Of a stretch of DNA of 64,000 nt, positions 1 through 7,988 are shown one piece after another (positions within the stretch are counted from its first letter, which is position 1; every line of letters starts with the position of its first letter). The translations under genes were made by a program, and so were the position numbers. The DNA lies in assembly GCF_009604425.1 (NCBI RefSeq), contig NZ_WEGI01000024.1, forward strand, positions 1 to 64,000. Reading direction: 5' to 3'. Below the pieces are notes generated by a model. The model searched no databases and had not been told where the DNA came from. It saw only the letters and a list, made by a program, of their open reading frames with translations. This DNA comes from Nocardia aurantia (GTDB lineage: Bacteria > Actinomycetota > Actinomycetes > Mycobacteriales > Mycobacteriaceae).

Positions 1-357
1 CGAGAAGTTCAATACTGTGAGGCGGCACTCCGCCCTCGGGATGTTCAGTCCGATACGCTACGAACAGTCCCTGACAGTCGCAGCAGAAGCTGCTTGAACC
101 ACTGTCCGCCGTTCGGGGTGAACCTCACCGCACTCGAGCAGACCCTTCTCGAGGAACTGGCCACCGAGCCGGTCCAGGCCAGGATGACCGCCGCCGGCCC
201 AGCGCGATTCGATAACCGCCCGCAACCGGTCGTCTACGATCCTGCCGCTACATCGAAAACTGCTGCACAACAACAGGTCTCGGTGGAAACCGGCCGGACC
301 TGTCAGGAGCTTCGATGGGTTCGAGGCGGATTCGGAACGGCTATGGGGGACCGCTTG
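1..357. other. No recognisable gene
   Basis: Left edge of the window. A minus-strand reading frame runs through positions 58 to 273 but shows no motif I recognise. The stretch just downstream of the LivF remnant at 358 looks like decayed or intergenic DNA. Confidence 0.4.
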
Positions 358-621
358 TCACGCGTGCCCCTGGCTGAGGTAGCGCTCCACGACCGTGTCG
401 GCATCCAGTTCGGCTGCGCGGCCGCCGAAACTGACCGTGCCGCGGTCCAGGATGTAGGCGTACTCGGCCATGTCCAGGGCCTGGGAGACGTACTGCTCGA
501 CCATGAGCAGAGCGGCCCGGCGCGGGAAAGGACCTCGAGCGCTTCGAAGATCTGGTCGACGATGCGAGGCGCCAGCCCCATCGAGACCTCGTCGAGCAGG
601 ATCAGGCTCGGGGACGCCGAG
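358..621 (-). pseudogene. Remnant of LivF-type ABC ATPase (C-terminal third, frameshifted)
   Basis: Read on the minus strand, this stretch encodes the end of a branched-chain-type ABC ATPase: Walker B region LILLDEVSMGLAPRIV, then LLMVEQYVSQALDMAEYAYI and RGTVSFGG, ending YLSQGHA. It closely matches the C-terminus of the intact LivF at 46562-47290. One base is missing near position 515, so the first half and the second half fall in different frames. The N-terminal two thirds, including Walker A and the signature motif, are absent. Similarity stops abruptly at about 621, where a copy of unrelated DUF35 sequence begins. This is a dead gene fragment, probably from a second copy of the importer. 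Confidence 0.85.
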
Positions 622-624
622 CGG

Positions 625-783
625 GTGGGTGTATGCCGCCATCGAGGGAGGTGTGCCGTTGCTTCCGGTCGGTCCCGTGCGTGTCCGTTTCACGCCGCGT
701 CGCCGCGAGGATCACTTTCCGGTATTCGCGGTTACCGGAGACCGGTGGGCTTTCTGTTCGGCTTGAACAAACGGACCCGCAGG
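625..783 (+). repeat. 159-bp direct repeat, left copy (DUF35 gene tail)
   Basis: Positions 625-783 match 62345-62503 base for base except at 733 and 753. The repeated piece is the 3' end of the DUF35/OB-fold gene, encoding YAAIEGGVPLLPVGPVRVRF onward to its stop at 766, plus 17 bases of downstream DNA. Here it has no gene in front of it; it is joined to the LivF remnant. It is therefore a non-functional partial copy, and both copies point the same way about 61.7 kb apart. Confidence 0.95.
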
Positions 784-939
784 TAGGGGCGGCAGACCGC
801 GGCCATCCGGTACCGCAGGCTGCCGGCTCCTCGTTTCGTATTCCCAGTTGCTGGTGGTGGGGCTCATGGCCGCTGATGGTGTCCCAGCTCGATGAGTGAG
901 CCTTGTCAACGGTTTCCGGGGCCTGCTCGAGCGGGGGTG

Positions 940-998
940 TTGACTTGTCCGCGCCTCAGTGTGCATGATTTCGGGCACCGCTTGCGCGATTTCGCGCG
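940..998 (+). promoter_or_regulatory. fgd promoter with paired DeoR-type operators
   Basis: TTGACT (940-945) and CATGAT (964-969) are 18 nt apart. Two dyads follow: TGCATGATTTCGGGCA at 962-977 and TGCGCGATTTCGCGCG at 983-998, 21 bp apart. The first covers the -10 hexamer. The same elements with the same spacings sit upstream of tal at 3396-3454, so both promoters probably answer to one regulator, most simply the DeoR protein encoded between them. The start of fgd is about 370 nt downstream, giving an unusually long leader. Confidence 0.7.
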
Positions 999-1017
999 CA
1001 ACGGTTCGAAGGAACTG

Positions 1018-1287
1018 ATGAATCGCACACCGAAGGTCCCGGCCGACGAAGAGATGTCGGTCTGGAAAGGCGACCTGAGCAGGATCCGTGGCGGTCGGGA
1101 TCGATCCGGTCGTTCGGTCGGGTATGGAAATTCGTTCAGCCTGCGATGTGCTCCATTCGGCCCACCAGGAGAGCGGCAGACGCGAACGGGCGTGCGGTTC
1201 GGAGCCGACCTGCACTGGGCGTCCGACACCGGGCACGCCCAGGCCTGCGAACGCACTGCCACGCCGGGCAGGAGCTACGCGCAGTGA
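1018..1287 (+). CDS. Possible small ORF in the fgd leader
   Basis: An 89-codon frame starts with ATG at 1018, 8 nt after a GAAGGAA ribosome-site-like sequence, just downstream of the fgd promoter. The alignment of this promoter region with the tal promoter region continues up to about this ATG, so it sits where the tal start sits in the other copy. The predicted protein (MNRTPKVPADEEM...) has no motif I recognise and is rich in Arg and Gly. It could be a real leader peptide, or the decayed start of a gene lost from in front of fgd. Confidence 0.25.
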   Translation: MNRTPKVPADEEMSVWKGDLSRIRGGRDRSGRSVGYGNSFSLRCAPFGPPGERQTRTGVRFGADLHWASDTGHAQACERTATPGRSYAQ

Positions 1288-1368
1288 AGCGGAGCGCAGG
1301 AACAGCGCAGAGCGAAGTGGTACTCGCAGGTTGTTGCGGTCGCTGAAATGAATTGAGGGACAAAGGCA

Positions 1369-2373
1369 ATGGGTATAAAACTCGGGTACAAGGCATCGGC
1401 GGAACAATTCGCTCCTCGGGAGCTGGTCGAGCTGGCGGTCGCCGCGGAGCAATATGGGCTCGACAGTACGACGGTTTCCGATCACTTCCAGCCGTGGCGG
1501 CACAACGGCGGTCACGCGCCCTTCTCGCTGGCTTTCCTGGTCGCGGCGGGGGAGCGGACTCGGCGGATTCAGCTCGGCACTTCGGTGTTGACGCCGACGT
1601 TCCGGTACAACCCGGCGGTGATCGCGCAAGCATTCGCGACCATGGGCTGCCTGTACCCGAACCGCATCATGCTCGGGGTCGGGACCGGTGAGGCGCTGAA
1701 CGAGATCGCCACCGGCTATCGAAGCGAATGGCCGGAGTTCAAGGAGCGTTTCGCGCGGTTGCGCGAGTCGATCGATCTGATGCGAGCGTTGTGGACGGGC
1801 CGGCGGGTGGACTTCGACGGCCAGTACTACAAGACCGTCGGCGCGTCGATCTACGACGTGCCCGACCAGGGTATTCCGGTGTATATCGCCGCCGGTGGTC
1901 CGGTGGTGGCCCGGTATGCGGGCCGGGCCGGTGACGGATTCATCTGTACTTCGGGCAAGGGCATGGACCTCTATACCGAGAAGTTGATGCCCGCCGTCGC
2001 GGAGGGCGCGAGCAAGGCGAACCGCGCCTTCGGCGACATCGACCGCATGATCGAGATCAAGATCTCGTACGATACCGATCCCGCACTGGCGCTGGAGAAT
2101 ACGCGGTTCTGGGCGCCGCTGTCGCTGACGGCCGAGCAGAAGCACTCCATCACCGACCCGATCGAGATGGAGGCCGCCGCCGACGCGCTGCCGATCGAGC
2201 AGATCGCGAAACGCTGGATCGTCGCCAGCGATCCGGACCAGGCCGTCGAGCAGATCAAGCCGTACGTCGATGCGGGGCTGAACCACTTGGTCTTTCACGC
2301 TCCCGGCCATGATCAGCGCCGTTTCCTGAGCCTGTTCGCACGCGATCTCGCCCCGCGGCTGCGCGCCCTGTGA
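1369..2373 (+). CDS. fgd: F420-dependent glucose-6-phosphate dehydrogenase
   Basis: Oxidises glucose 6-phosphate to 6-phosphogluconolactone and reduces coenzyme F420, supplying F420H2 to the F420-dependent oxidoreductases of the cytoplasm. The 334-residue protein follows the mycobacterial Fgd1 sequence almost throughout (family length 336). It begins with KLGYKASAEQFAPRELVELA. The active-site His (about 39) and Trp (about 43) lie in DHFQPWRH, and the Glu (about 108) in GVGTGE. The ATG follows GGACAAAGGC. It belongs with tal-pgi-gnd downstream: all act on glucose 6-phosphate or the pentose phosphate pathway, and both transcription units carry the same operator pair. No zwf, opcA or pgl is present here. 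Confidence 0.95.
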   Translation: MGIKLGYKASAEQFAPRELVELAVAAEQYGLDSTTVSDHFQPWRHNGGHAPFSLAFLVAAGERTRRIQLGTSVLTPTFRYNPAVIAQAFATMGCLYPNRIMLGVGTGEALNEIATGYRSEWPEFKERFARLRESIDLMRALWTGRRVDFDGQYYKTVGASIYDVPDQGIPVYIAAGGPVVARYAGRAGDGFICTSGKGMDLYTEKLMPAVAEGASKANRAFGDIDRMIEIKISYDTDPALALENTRFWAPLSLTAEQKHSITDPIEMEAAADALPIEQIAKRWIVASDPDQAVEQIKPYVDAGLNHLVFHAPGHDQRRFLSLFARDLAPRLRAL

Positions 2374-2377
2374 CCGG

Positions 2378-2408
2378 CGGCTCGCTACCCCAGCTTTCGA
2401 GCGAGCCG
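2378..2408. terminator. Hairpin between convergent fgd and deoR
   Basis: CGGCTCGCT pairs with AGCGAGCCG around a 13-nt loop, starting 4 nt after the fgd stop. There is no T-run, as is common for actinobacterial hairpins. A longer-range pairing of ACCCCAGC with GCTGGGGT is also possible. Confidence 0.4.
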
Positions 2409-2553
2409 GCACGACGGCTGGGGTGCCGGGCATACCGTGTGACACCGCCCGACCGTGAGCAGCCGGCGAGCAATGGGTGCCCGGCGGGGAAAGGAATGCG
2501 CCGGTCGCGCTTCTACGTTCGAAGCGGTGTGCCTGGAAGTGTTCGGAAACCGG

Positions 2554-3378
2554 TCAGGGAGTCGGCTCTTGTGAAACGGTGAGGATATCGCCGAATTGTT
2601 CGCGGATGGCGGTGGTCACTTCGCAATCGGTGATGACGCCGGTGATCTCGTCGAGGCCGGCGACCTTGGCGAGTGCGCGGCGGCCGAATTTGGAGCTGTC
2701 GGCCACCGCGACGGCGTTTTCCGCGGCGGTGATCATCGCTCGCTTGAGCGGGACCTCGAGTGTGTTCATGTTGGTGATGCCGGCGTCGATGTCGACGGCG
2801 TCGGCGCCGAGGAATGCCCAGTCCGCGGTGTAGCCGGACAGGAACGCGATCGCACGTTCGCCGACGAGTGTGAATACCGAGCCGATCAACTCGCCTCCGG
2901 TGACGAGCAGGCGCACCCCGGGTGTTTCAGCGATGAATTTGGCTATGCGCAGGTCGTTGGTTATCACTGTCAGATCCGCGTGATGGCGTAGGGCCCGCGC
3001 GACCTCGTAGGTGGTGGAACCGCTGTCGAGGATGACAGTGTCGCCGTTGCGTACTCGGCCGGCCGCCGTTTCGGCGATCGCCGTCTTCTCGGTGCGGCGT
3101 TCGGCTTCTTTCATCGCGTAGGGAAGCTTCGCGGTGGCGCCGGGGGTCGCGCGTGCGCCGCCGTGGGTGCGTTGCACCTGTCCCGCGCGCTCGAGCGCGT
3201 CCAGATCCCGGCGGATCGTCGACGTGTCGACACCGAGTTCGTCGGCCATGGTCTTGGCCTCGACGTATCCGTCCGTCGCCAACCGGTGCATGATTTCGCG
3301 TCGTCGAGTGCTGGCTAGCAACTGTGCCTCCGAGACCAGGGTCCTGCAACGGTCGTGCTGTACTGCGGTTTCCTGCAT
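2554..3378 (-). CDS. DeoR-family transcriptional regulator
   Basis: A 274-residue sugar-phosphate-sensing repressor of the DeoR/GlpR type. The N-terminal winged helix (about residues 25-80) has RRREIMHRLATDGYVEA followed by VDTSTIRRDLDALERAG and RTHGGA, the family DNA-binding signature. The C-terminal sensor domain contains ILDSGSTTYEVARAL and ITNDL, which bind phosphosugars in this family. The ATG at 3378 is chosen because it is the last start before the tal promoter; upstream extensions of the frame would cross that promoter. The gene is divergent from tal-pgi-gnd and convergent with fgd. Paired dyads in both target promoters are its probable operators; a phosphorylated sugar is the likely inducer by family analogy. 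Confidence 0.85.
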   Translation of the reverse strand: MQETAVQHDRCRTLVSEAQLLASTRRREIMHRLATDGYVEAKTMADELGVDTSTIRRDLDALERAGQVQRTHGGARATPGATAKLPYAMKEAERRTEKTAIAETAAGRVRNGDTVILDSGSTTYEVARALRHHADLTVITNDLRIAKFIAETPGVRLLVTGGELIGSVFTLVGERAIAFLSGYTADWAFLGADAVDIDAGITNMNTLEVPLKRAMITAAENAVAVADSSKFGRRALAKVAGLDEITGVITDCEVTTAIREQFGDILTVSQEPTP

Positions 3379-3395
3379 CGTACAAGGGCCGGTTG

Positions 3396-3454
3396 TTGAC
3401 TTGCTGCGATACCGCAGTGCATGATTTCGTGCATTGGCTGCGCGATTTCGCGCA
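3396..3454 (+). promoter_or_regulatory. tal-pgi-gnd promoter with paired DeoR-type operators
   Basis: TTGACT (3396-3401) and CATGAT (3420-3425) are 18 nt apart. Dyad TGCATGATTTCGTGCA (3418-3433) covers the -10 and dyad TGCGCGATTTCGCGCA (3439-3454) lies exactly 21 bp further on, covering the predicted transcript start. Two sites on the same face of the helix suit cooperative repression. The layout duplicates that upstream of fgd. Confidence 0.75.
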
Positions 3455-3472
3455 ATGAGGTTCGAGGAATCC

Positions 3473-4582
3473 ATGAGTAGCACCTTGGAAGAGTTGGCCC
3501 ACGAGGGCGTGTCGGTGTGGCTGGACGATCTGAACCGGCACCTGTTGCGGTCCGGGGAACTGACCCGGTTGGTCGAGTCGGGTTCGGTGGTCGGACTGAC
3601 CACCAACCCGACGATCTTTCACAACGCGCTGCGCGGAAGCGCGGACTACGAGGAGGAGATGCGAGCGCTGGCGCAGCAGGGCGTTTCCGCGCAGGCGGCG
3701 GTACGCGCGGTGACCACGGGAGATGTTCGAGCTGCCTGTGATGTCCTGTGGCCCGTCTACGAACGGACCGGGGGACGGGACGGGCGAGTGTCGATCGAGG
3801 TCGACCCGCGCTGGGCACACGACACCGACCGGACGATCGCGGACGCCCGGGAGTTGTGGCGACTGGTCGGCCGTCGCAACGTGATGGTGAAGATTCCCGC
3901 GACGACCGAGGGCCTGCCGGCCATCACGCAGTGTCTTGCCGAGGGGATCAGCGTCAACGTGACGCTGATCTTTTCGGTGCGGCGCTACCGACAGGTCATC
4001 GAAGCGTTCCTGGCCGGGTTGGAACGCGCTCGCGATTCCGGGCTCCGCGTCGACGAGATCGGCTCCGTCGCATCGTTTTTCGTGTCGCGGGTCGACACCG
4101 AGGTCGACCGGCGGCTCGATTCGATCGGTACCGACGCCGCGAAGGCGCTGCGGGGGCGCGCCGCGATCGCCAACGCGGGTCTGGCCTACGAACGCTACGA
4201 GGAGATGCTGCGGGACAGCCGCTGGGCCGGGCTCCGGGCGGAGGGCGCCTTGCCGCAGCGCCCGTTGTGGGCGTCCACTGGCGTGAAGGATCCGAGCTAC
4301 GACGACACCCGGTACGTGATGGAACTGGTCGCACCGGGAACGGTGAACACCATGCCGGCGGCAACTCTCGAGGCGGTGATCGCGCACGGGATCGTTCTCG
4401 GCGATCGTGTCACCGGTAGCTATGACACTGCCCGGGACGTGCTTTCCCGGCTGGACGGACTCGGAATTGATCTCCCCGTGATACTGGATCTGCTCGAGCG
4501 GGATGGCATCGCGAAATTCCAAGCATCGTGGACCGCGATGATCAGGGACGTCGACACGATGCTCCGCGAGGTCCGTTCATGA
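3473..4582 (+). CDS. tal: Transaldolase
   Basis: Moves a dihydroxyacetone unit between sedoheptulose 7-phosphate and glyceraldehyde 3-phosphate in the non-oxidative pentose phosphate pathway. The 369-residue protein is the long actinobacterial form. It shows GVSVWLDDL near the start, then VVGLTTNPTIF. The Schiff-base lysine is Lys140 in VMVKIPAT. The ATG at 3473 has CGAGGAA in front and lies downstream of the operator pair; the frame is open further upstream but would run through the promoter. Its stop overlaps the pgi start (ATGA), so the two are translationally coupled. Confidence 0.95.
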   Translation: MSSTLEELAHEGVSVWLDDLNRHLLRSGELTRLVESGSVVGLTTNPTIFHNALRGSADYEEEMRALAQQGVSAQAAVRAVTTGDVRAACDVLWPVYERTGGRDGRVSIEVDPRWAHDTDRTIADARELWRLVGRRNVMVKIPATTEGLPAITQCLAEGISVNVTLIFSVRRYRQVIEAFLAGLERARDSGLRVDEIGSVASFFVSRVDTEVDRRLDSIGTDAAKALRGRAAIANAGLAYERYEEMLRDSRWAGLRAEGALPQRPLWASTGVKDPSYDDTRYVMELVAPGTVNTMPAATLEAVIAHGIVLGDRVTGSYDTARDVLSRLDGLGIDLPVILDLLERDGIAKFQASWTAMIRDVDTMLREVRS

Positions 4583-6237
4583 GCGCCGCCCTGCCGCATT
4601 CCCGCCCGCCCCGCGAGGTTTCACCCGCCGCGGCGGCCCTGACCGACTCGCCCGTGTGGCGCGATTTGAGTGCGCACCGAGCGGAATTGGCGACAACGTC
4701 ACTGGCGCGACTCTTCGAGATCAACCCCCGGCGCGGAATCGACATGTCGATCGAGCGCGACGGCATGGTGCTGGACTACTCGAAAAACCTGGTCACCGAC
4801 CAGACTATTCGCCTGCTCACCCGCCTGGCCACAGATCGCGGCCTCGGCGAGGGAATCGCCGCGATGTTCGCCGGCGATCGAGTCAACACGACCGAGGATC
4901 GCGCCGCCCTGCACACCGCGCTGCGCGCCGACGCGTCCGCATCGGTCCCGGTGGACGGCGAGAATGTGATCCCGGCCGTGCACGCGGTCCTGAATCGGAT
5001 GAGTGATTTCGCCGATCGGGTGCGTTCGGGCGAGTGGCGCGGCGCGACCGGCCGCGCTGTTCGCACCGTGGTGAACATCGGCATCGGCGGATCCGATCTC
5101 GGGCCTGCCATGGCATACCACGCATTACGGGAACGGGCCCGGTCCGGGATCGACGCGCGATACGTCTCGAACATCGACGGCCACGACATCATCCCGGTGT
5201 TGCGGGATCTCGATCCCGAAACCACACTGTTCGTCGTCTGCTCGAAGACGTTCACCACCGTCGAGACGCTCACCAACGCTCGCACCGCACGCCGATGGCT
5301 GCTCGATCGTCTCGGTGACCCCGATGCCGTCGGCCGCCACTTCGTGGCCGTTTCGACCGATGCCGAGAAGGTATCGGCCTTCGGGATCGACCCGGCCAAC
5401 ATGTTCGAATTCTGGGACTGGGTCGGCGGCCGATACTCGGTATGGTCGGCCATCGGGCTGTCCTTGATGATCGTCCTCGGGCCCGATGCCTTCGAGGACC
5501 TGCTCGCCGGCGCACGCACCGTCGACGACCATTTCCGGACGGCGCCCTTCGAACAGAACCTGCCGGTACTGCTCGGCCTGCTGGGAATATGGCACAGGAA
5601 TTTCCAGGGCGCTCAGTCGCACGCGGTGCTGCCCTACGATCAGCGACTGGCCTTACTGCCTGCGTACCTTCAGCAGTTGGACATGGAGAGCAACGGCAAG
5701 TCGGTGGACCGCGACGGGCACCGCATCGCTGTCGACACCGCGCCCATCATCTGGGGTGCGCCCGGCACCAACGGCCAGCACGCCTTCTTCCAGATGCTGC
5801 ATCAGGGAACCACGCCGACGCCGTGCGACTTCATCGGCGTGCTCACCCCATCGCACAGTCGCTGGGAACACCACGATCTGCTGATGTCGAACCTGTTCGC
5901 GCAGACCCGCGCCTTAGCGTTCGGCGATCTCGACGAATTCGATCAGCGCCCGGCCCATCGATCGTTTCCGGGCAATCGCTCGAGCAACACGATCCTGCTG
6001 CCGCGCCTGACCCCCTTCACGCTCGGGCAACTGGTCGCGCTGTATGAGCACAAAATATTCGTCCAGGGCTGGATCTGGGGTGTGAACCCTTTCGACCAAT
6101 GGGGAGTGGAGCTCGGCAAGACCCTCGCCGACCGGATCCACGGCGAGCTTCGATCCGATCAGCCCCCCGGTTTCGACAGCTCGACAAGTCAACTCATGCA
6201 GCGTTACCGCCGGGTCGGCCGACTCGGGCACCGCTGA
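4579..6237 (+). CDS. pgi: Glucose-6-phosphate isomerase
   Basis: Interconverts glucose 6-phosphate and fructose 6-phosphate. The 552-residue product has the family signatures NIGIGGSDLGPAMAYHAL and GGRYSVWSAIGLSLMI. The expected catalytic Glu (about 370, LDMESNGKSV), His (about 401, TNGQHAFFQ) and Lys (about 514, ELGKTLADR) are present. The start overlaps the tal stop by four bases. Together with fgd it can regenerate glucose 6-phosphate from the fructose 6-phosphate made by transaldolase, which would allow carbon to cycle through the F420-reducing step. Confidence 0.95.
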   Translation: MSAALPHSRPPREVSPAAAALTDSPVWRDLSAHRAELATTSLARLFEINPRRGIDMSIERDGMVLDYSKNLVTDQTIRLLTRLATDRGLGEGIAAMFAGDRVNTTEDRAALHTALRADASASVPVDGENVIPAVHAVLNRMSDFADRVRSGEWRGATGRAVRTVVNIGIGGSDLGPAMAYHALRERARSGIDARYVSNIDGHDIIPVLRDLDPETTLFVVCSKTFTTVETLTNARTARRWLLDRLGDPDAVGRHFVAVSTDAEKVSAFGIDPANMFEFWDWVGGRYSVWSAIGLSLMIVLGPDAFEDLLAGARTVDDHFRTAPFEQNLPVLLGLLGIWHRNFQGAQSHAVLPYDQRLALLPAYLQQLDMESNGKSVDRDGHRIAVDTAPIIWGAPGTNGQHAFFQMLHQGTTPTPCDFIGVLTPSHSRWEHHDLLMSNLFAQTRALAFGDLDEFDQRPAHRSFPGNRSSNTILLPRLTPFTLGQLVALYEHKIFVQGWIWGVNPFDQWGVELGKTLADRIHGELRSDQPPGFDSSTSQLMQRYRRVGRLGHR

Positions 6238-6273
6238 CCGACCATCCTCGACTCCACCTGAAAGAGCTGTATT

Positions 6274-7716
6274 GTGGCCTCCACCAATGCAATTGCCAAC
6301 ATCGGTGTCACCGGTCTGGCGGTCATGGGTAGCAACATCGCCCGCAACTTCGCCCGCAACGGCTATACCGTAGCGCTGCACAACCGCAGCATCGCCAAGA
6401 CCGATGCCCTACTCGAAGCCCATGGCGCGGAGGGCGACTTCGTGCGGACCGAAACGATCGAGGAGTTCGTGGCCGCGCTCGAGAAACCGCGCCGCGTTTT
6501 GATCATGGTCAAGGCCGGAGAGCCTACCGACGCTGTCATCGAGGAGCTGGCAGCCGTCATGGAGCCCGGTGACATCATCATCGATGGTGGCAACGCCCTC
6601 TACACCGACACCATCCGCCGGGAAGCCGCGATGAAGGCGCGCGGGCTGAACTTCGTCGGCGCCGGCATCTCCGGTGGCGAGGAGGGAGCACTCAACGGCC
6701 CCGCCATCATGCCCGGCGGGCCCGCGGAGTCCTACAAAACTCTGGGCCCCATGTTCGAATCCATCGCCGCCGACGTCGACGGCACACCGTGCTGCACCCA
6801 CATCGGCCCCGACGGCTCCGGCCATTTCGTCAAGATGGTGCACAACGGCATCGAGTACGCCGACATGCAGTTGATCGGCGAGGCTTATCACCTTCTGCGT
6901 GACGCGCTCGGCTTCGGCGCCGCGCAGATCGCCGACGTCTTCACGGAATGGAACTCGGGCGATCTGGAGTCCTACCTGGTGGAGATCACCGCCCAGGTGC
7001 TCGCGCAGGTCGATGCCGGGACCGGCGAACCTCTGGTCGACGTCATCGTCGACGCCGCCGAGCAGAAGGGGACCGGGCGTTGGACCGTCAAGTCGGCTCT
7101 CGACCTGGGTGTCCCGGTGACCGGCATCGCCGAAGCCGTCTTCGCTCGTGCCCTGTCCGGCTCGCGCGTGCAGCGCCGAGCCGCACAAAGGCTGGCTTCC
7201 GGGACACTCGCCGAAAAGCCCTCCGACACCGCACAATTCACCGAGGATATTCGCCGAGCCCTGTACGCATCCAAGATCGTCGCCTACGCGCAGGGGTTCG
7301 ACCAGATCGCAGCCGGCAGCACCGAATACAACTGGGATCTGCACCCCGGCGACCTGGCGACCATCTGGCGTGGGGGCTGCATCATCCGCGCGCGCTTCCT
7401 CAATCGCATCAAAGAGGCGTACGAGCAGGACCCCGGGCTGCCGACCCTGATCCTCGCCCCCTACTTCCGGGAAGCCATCGAGCACGCCGTCGACAGCTGG
7501 CGTCGCGTCGTCGCCACCGCCACCATGCTCGGAATTCCGGTCCCGGCCTTCGCATCCTCCCTGTCCTACTACGACGCCCTGCGTGCACCCCGCCTCCCGG
7601 CGGCCCTGACCCAGGCGCAGCGCGATTTCTTCGGCGCCCACACCTACGAGCGGATCGACGCCGCCGGCAACTTCCACACCCAGTGGAGCGGCGACCGCAG
7701 CGAAGTGCCTGCTTAG
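6274..7716 (+). CDS. gnd: 6-phosphogluconate dehydrogenase, decarboxylating
   Basis: Oxidises and decarboxylates 6-phosphogluconate to ribulose 5-phosphate. The 480-residue length and the motifs fit the long NADP-type family: GLAVMGSNIARNFARNGYTV (nucleotide binding), GISGGEEGALNGPAIMPGG, KMVHNGIEYADMQ with the catalytic lysine, and QKGTGRWT. A GTG start at 6274 follows GAAAGAGCT. It is the last gene of the tal-pgi-gnd unit, 36 nt after pgi. The lactonase step between Fgd and Gnd is not encoded here. Confidence 0.95.
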   Translation: MASTNAIANIGVTGLAVMGSNIARNFARNGYTVALHNRSIAKTDALLEAHGAEGDFVRTETIEEFVAALEKPRRVLIMVKAGEPTDAVIEELAAVMEPGDIIIDGGNALYTDTIRREAAMKARGLNFVGAGISGGEEGALNGPAIMPGGPAESYKTLGPMFESIAADVDGTPCCTHIGPDGSGHFVKMVHNGIEYADMQLIGEAYHLLRDALGFGAAQIADVFTEWNSGDLESYLVEITAQVLAQVDAGTGEPLVDVIVDAAEQKGTGRWTVKSALDLGVPVTGIAEAVFARALSGSRVQRRAAQRLASGTLAEKPSDTAQFTEDIRRALYASKIVAYAQGFDQIAAGSTEYNWDLHPGDLATIWRGGCIIRARFLNRIKEAYEQDPGLPTLILAPYFREAIEHAVDSWRRVVATATMLGIPVPAFASSLSYYDALRAPRLPAALTQAQRDFFGAHTYERIDAAGNFHTQWSGDRSEVPA

Positions 7717-7752
7717 GTTCCTGTCGGACTGATTTCGTCGCGAAGCGTGGCC

Positions 7753-7784
7753 GCACATCCAGCTGCGGCCGCGGCTGGATGTGC
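7753..7784 (+). terminator. Terminator-like hairpin after gnd
   Basis: GCACATCCAGC and GCTGGATGTGC form a perfect 11-bp stem around a 10-nt loop, 36 nt after the gnd stop. No T-run follows. The remaining DNA to 7988 shows no gene. Confidence 0.6.
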
Positions 7785-7988
7785 ACCAGCAACACGATGT
7801 CGGCACCGAACCGGTGGCGGCCACGGCCGCCGCCGGCGGCACCGTTCCCGGTCACACCTGCTGCTGTCGCCCATGTGTATGTGCCCTGGCAGGACACATC
7901 GTGGGTTGGAGGTGTCCGGCCGGCTAGCTCACGCTGTCGGGGAGGTTGCCCGGGTGCCCCGCTGGAGGTCCCCAGTGCCGCAGACGGA

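Noticed and set aside
470..766. Plus-strand frame ending in the DUF35 tail at the left edge
   Set aside because: Its first half is antisense LivF sequence fused by chance to the copied tail; a chimeric product with no start signal.
712..2445. Long minus-strand open frame of 577 codons across fgd
   Set aside because: It is antisense to fgd, which matches a well-known enzyme along its full length; long shadow frames are expected in high-GC DNA.
6409..7842. Long minus-strand open frame across gnd
   Set aside because: Antisense to a clear 6-phosphogluconate dehydrogenase; no family motif in the shadow product.
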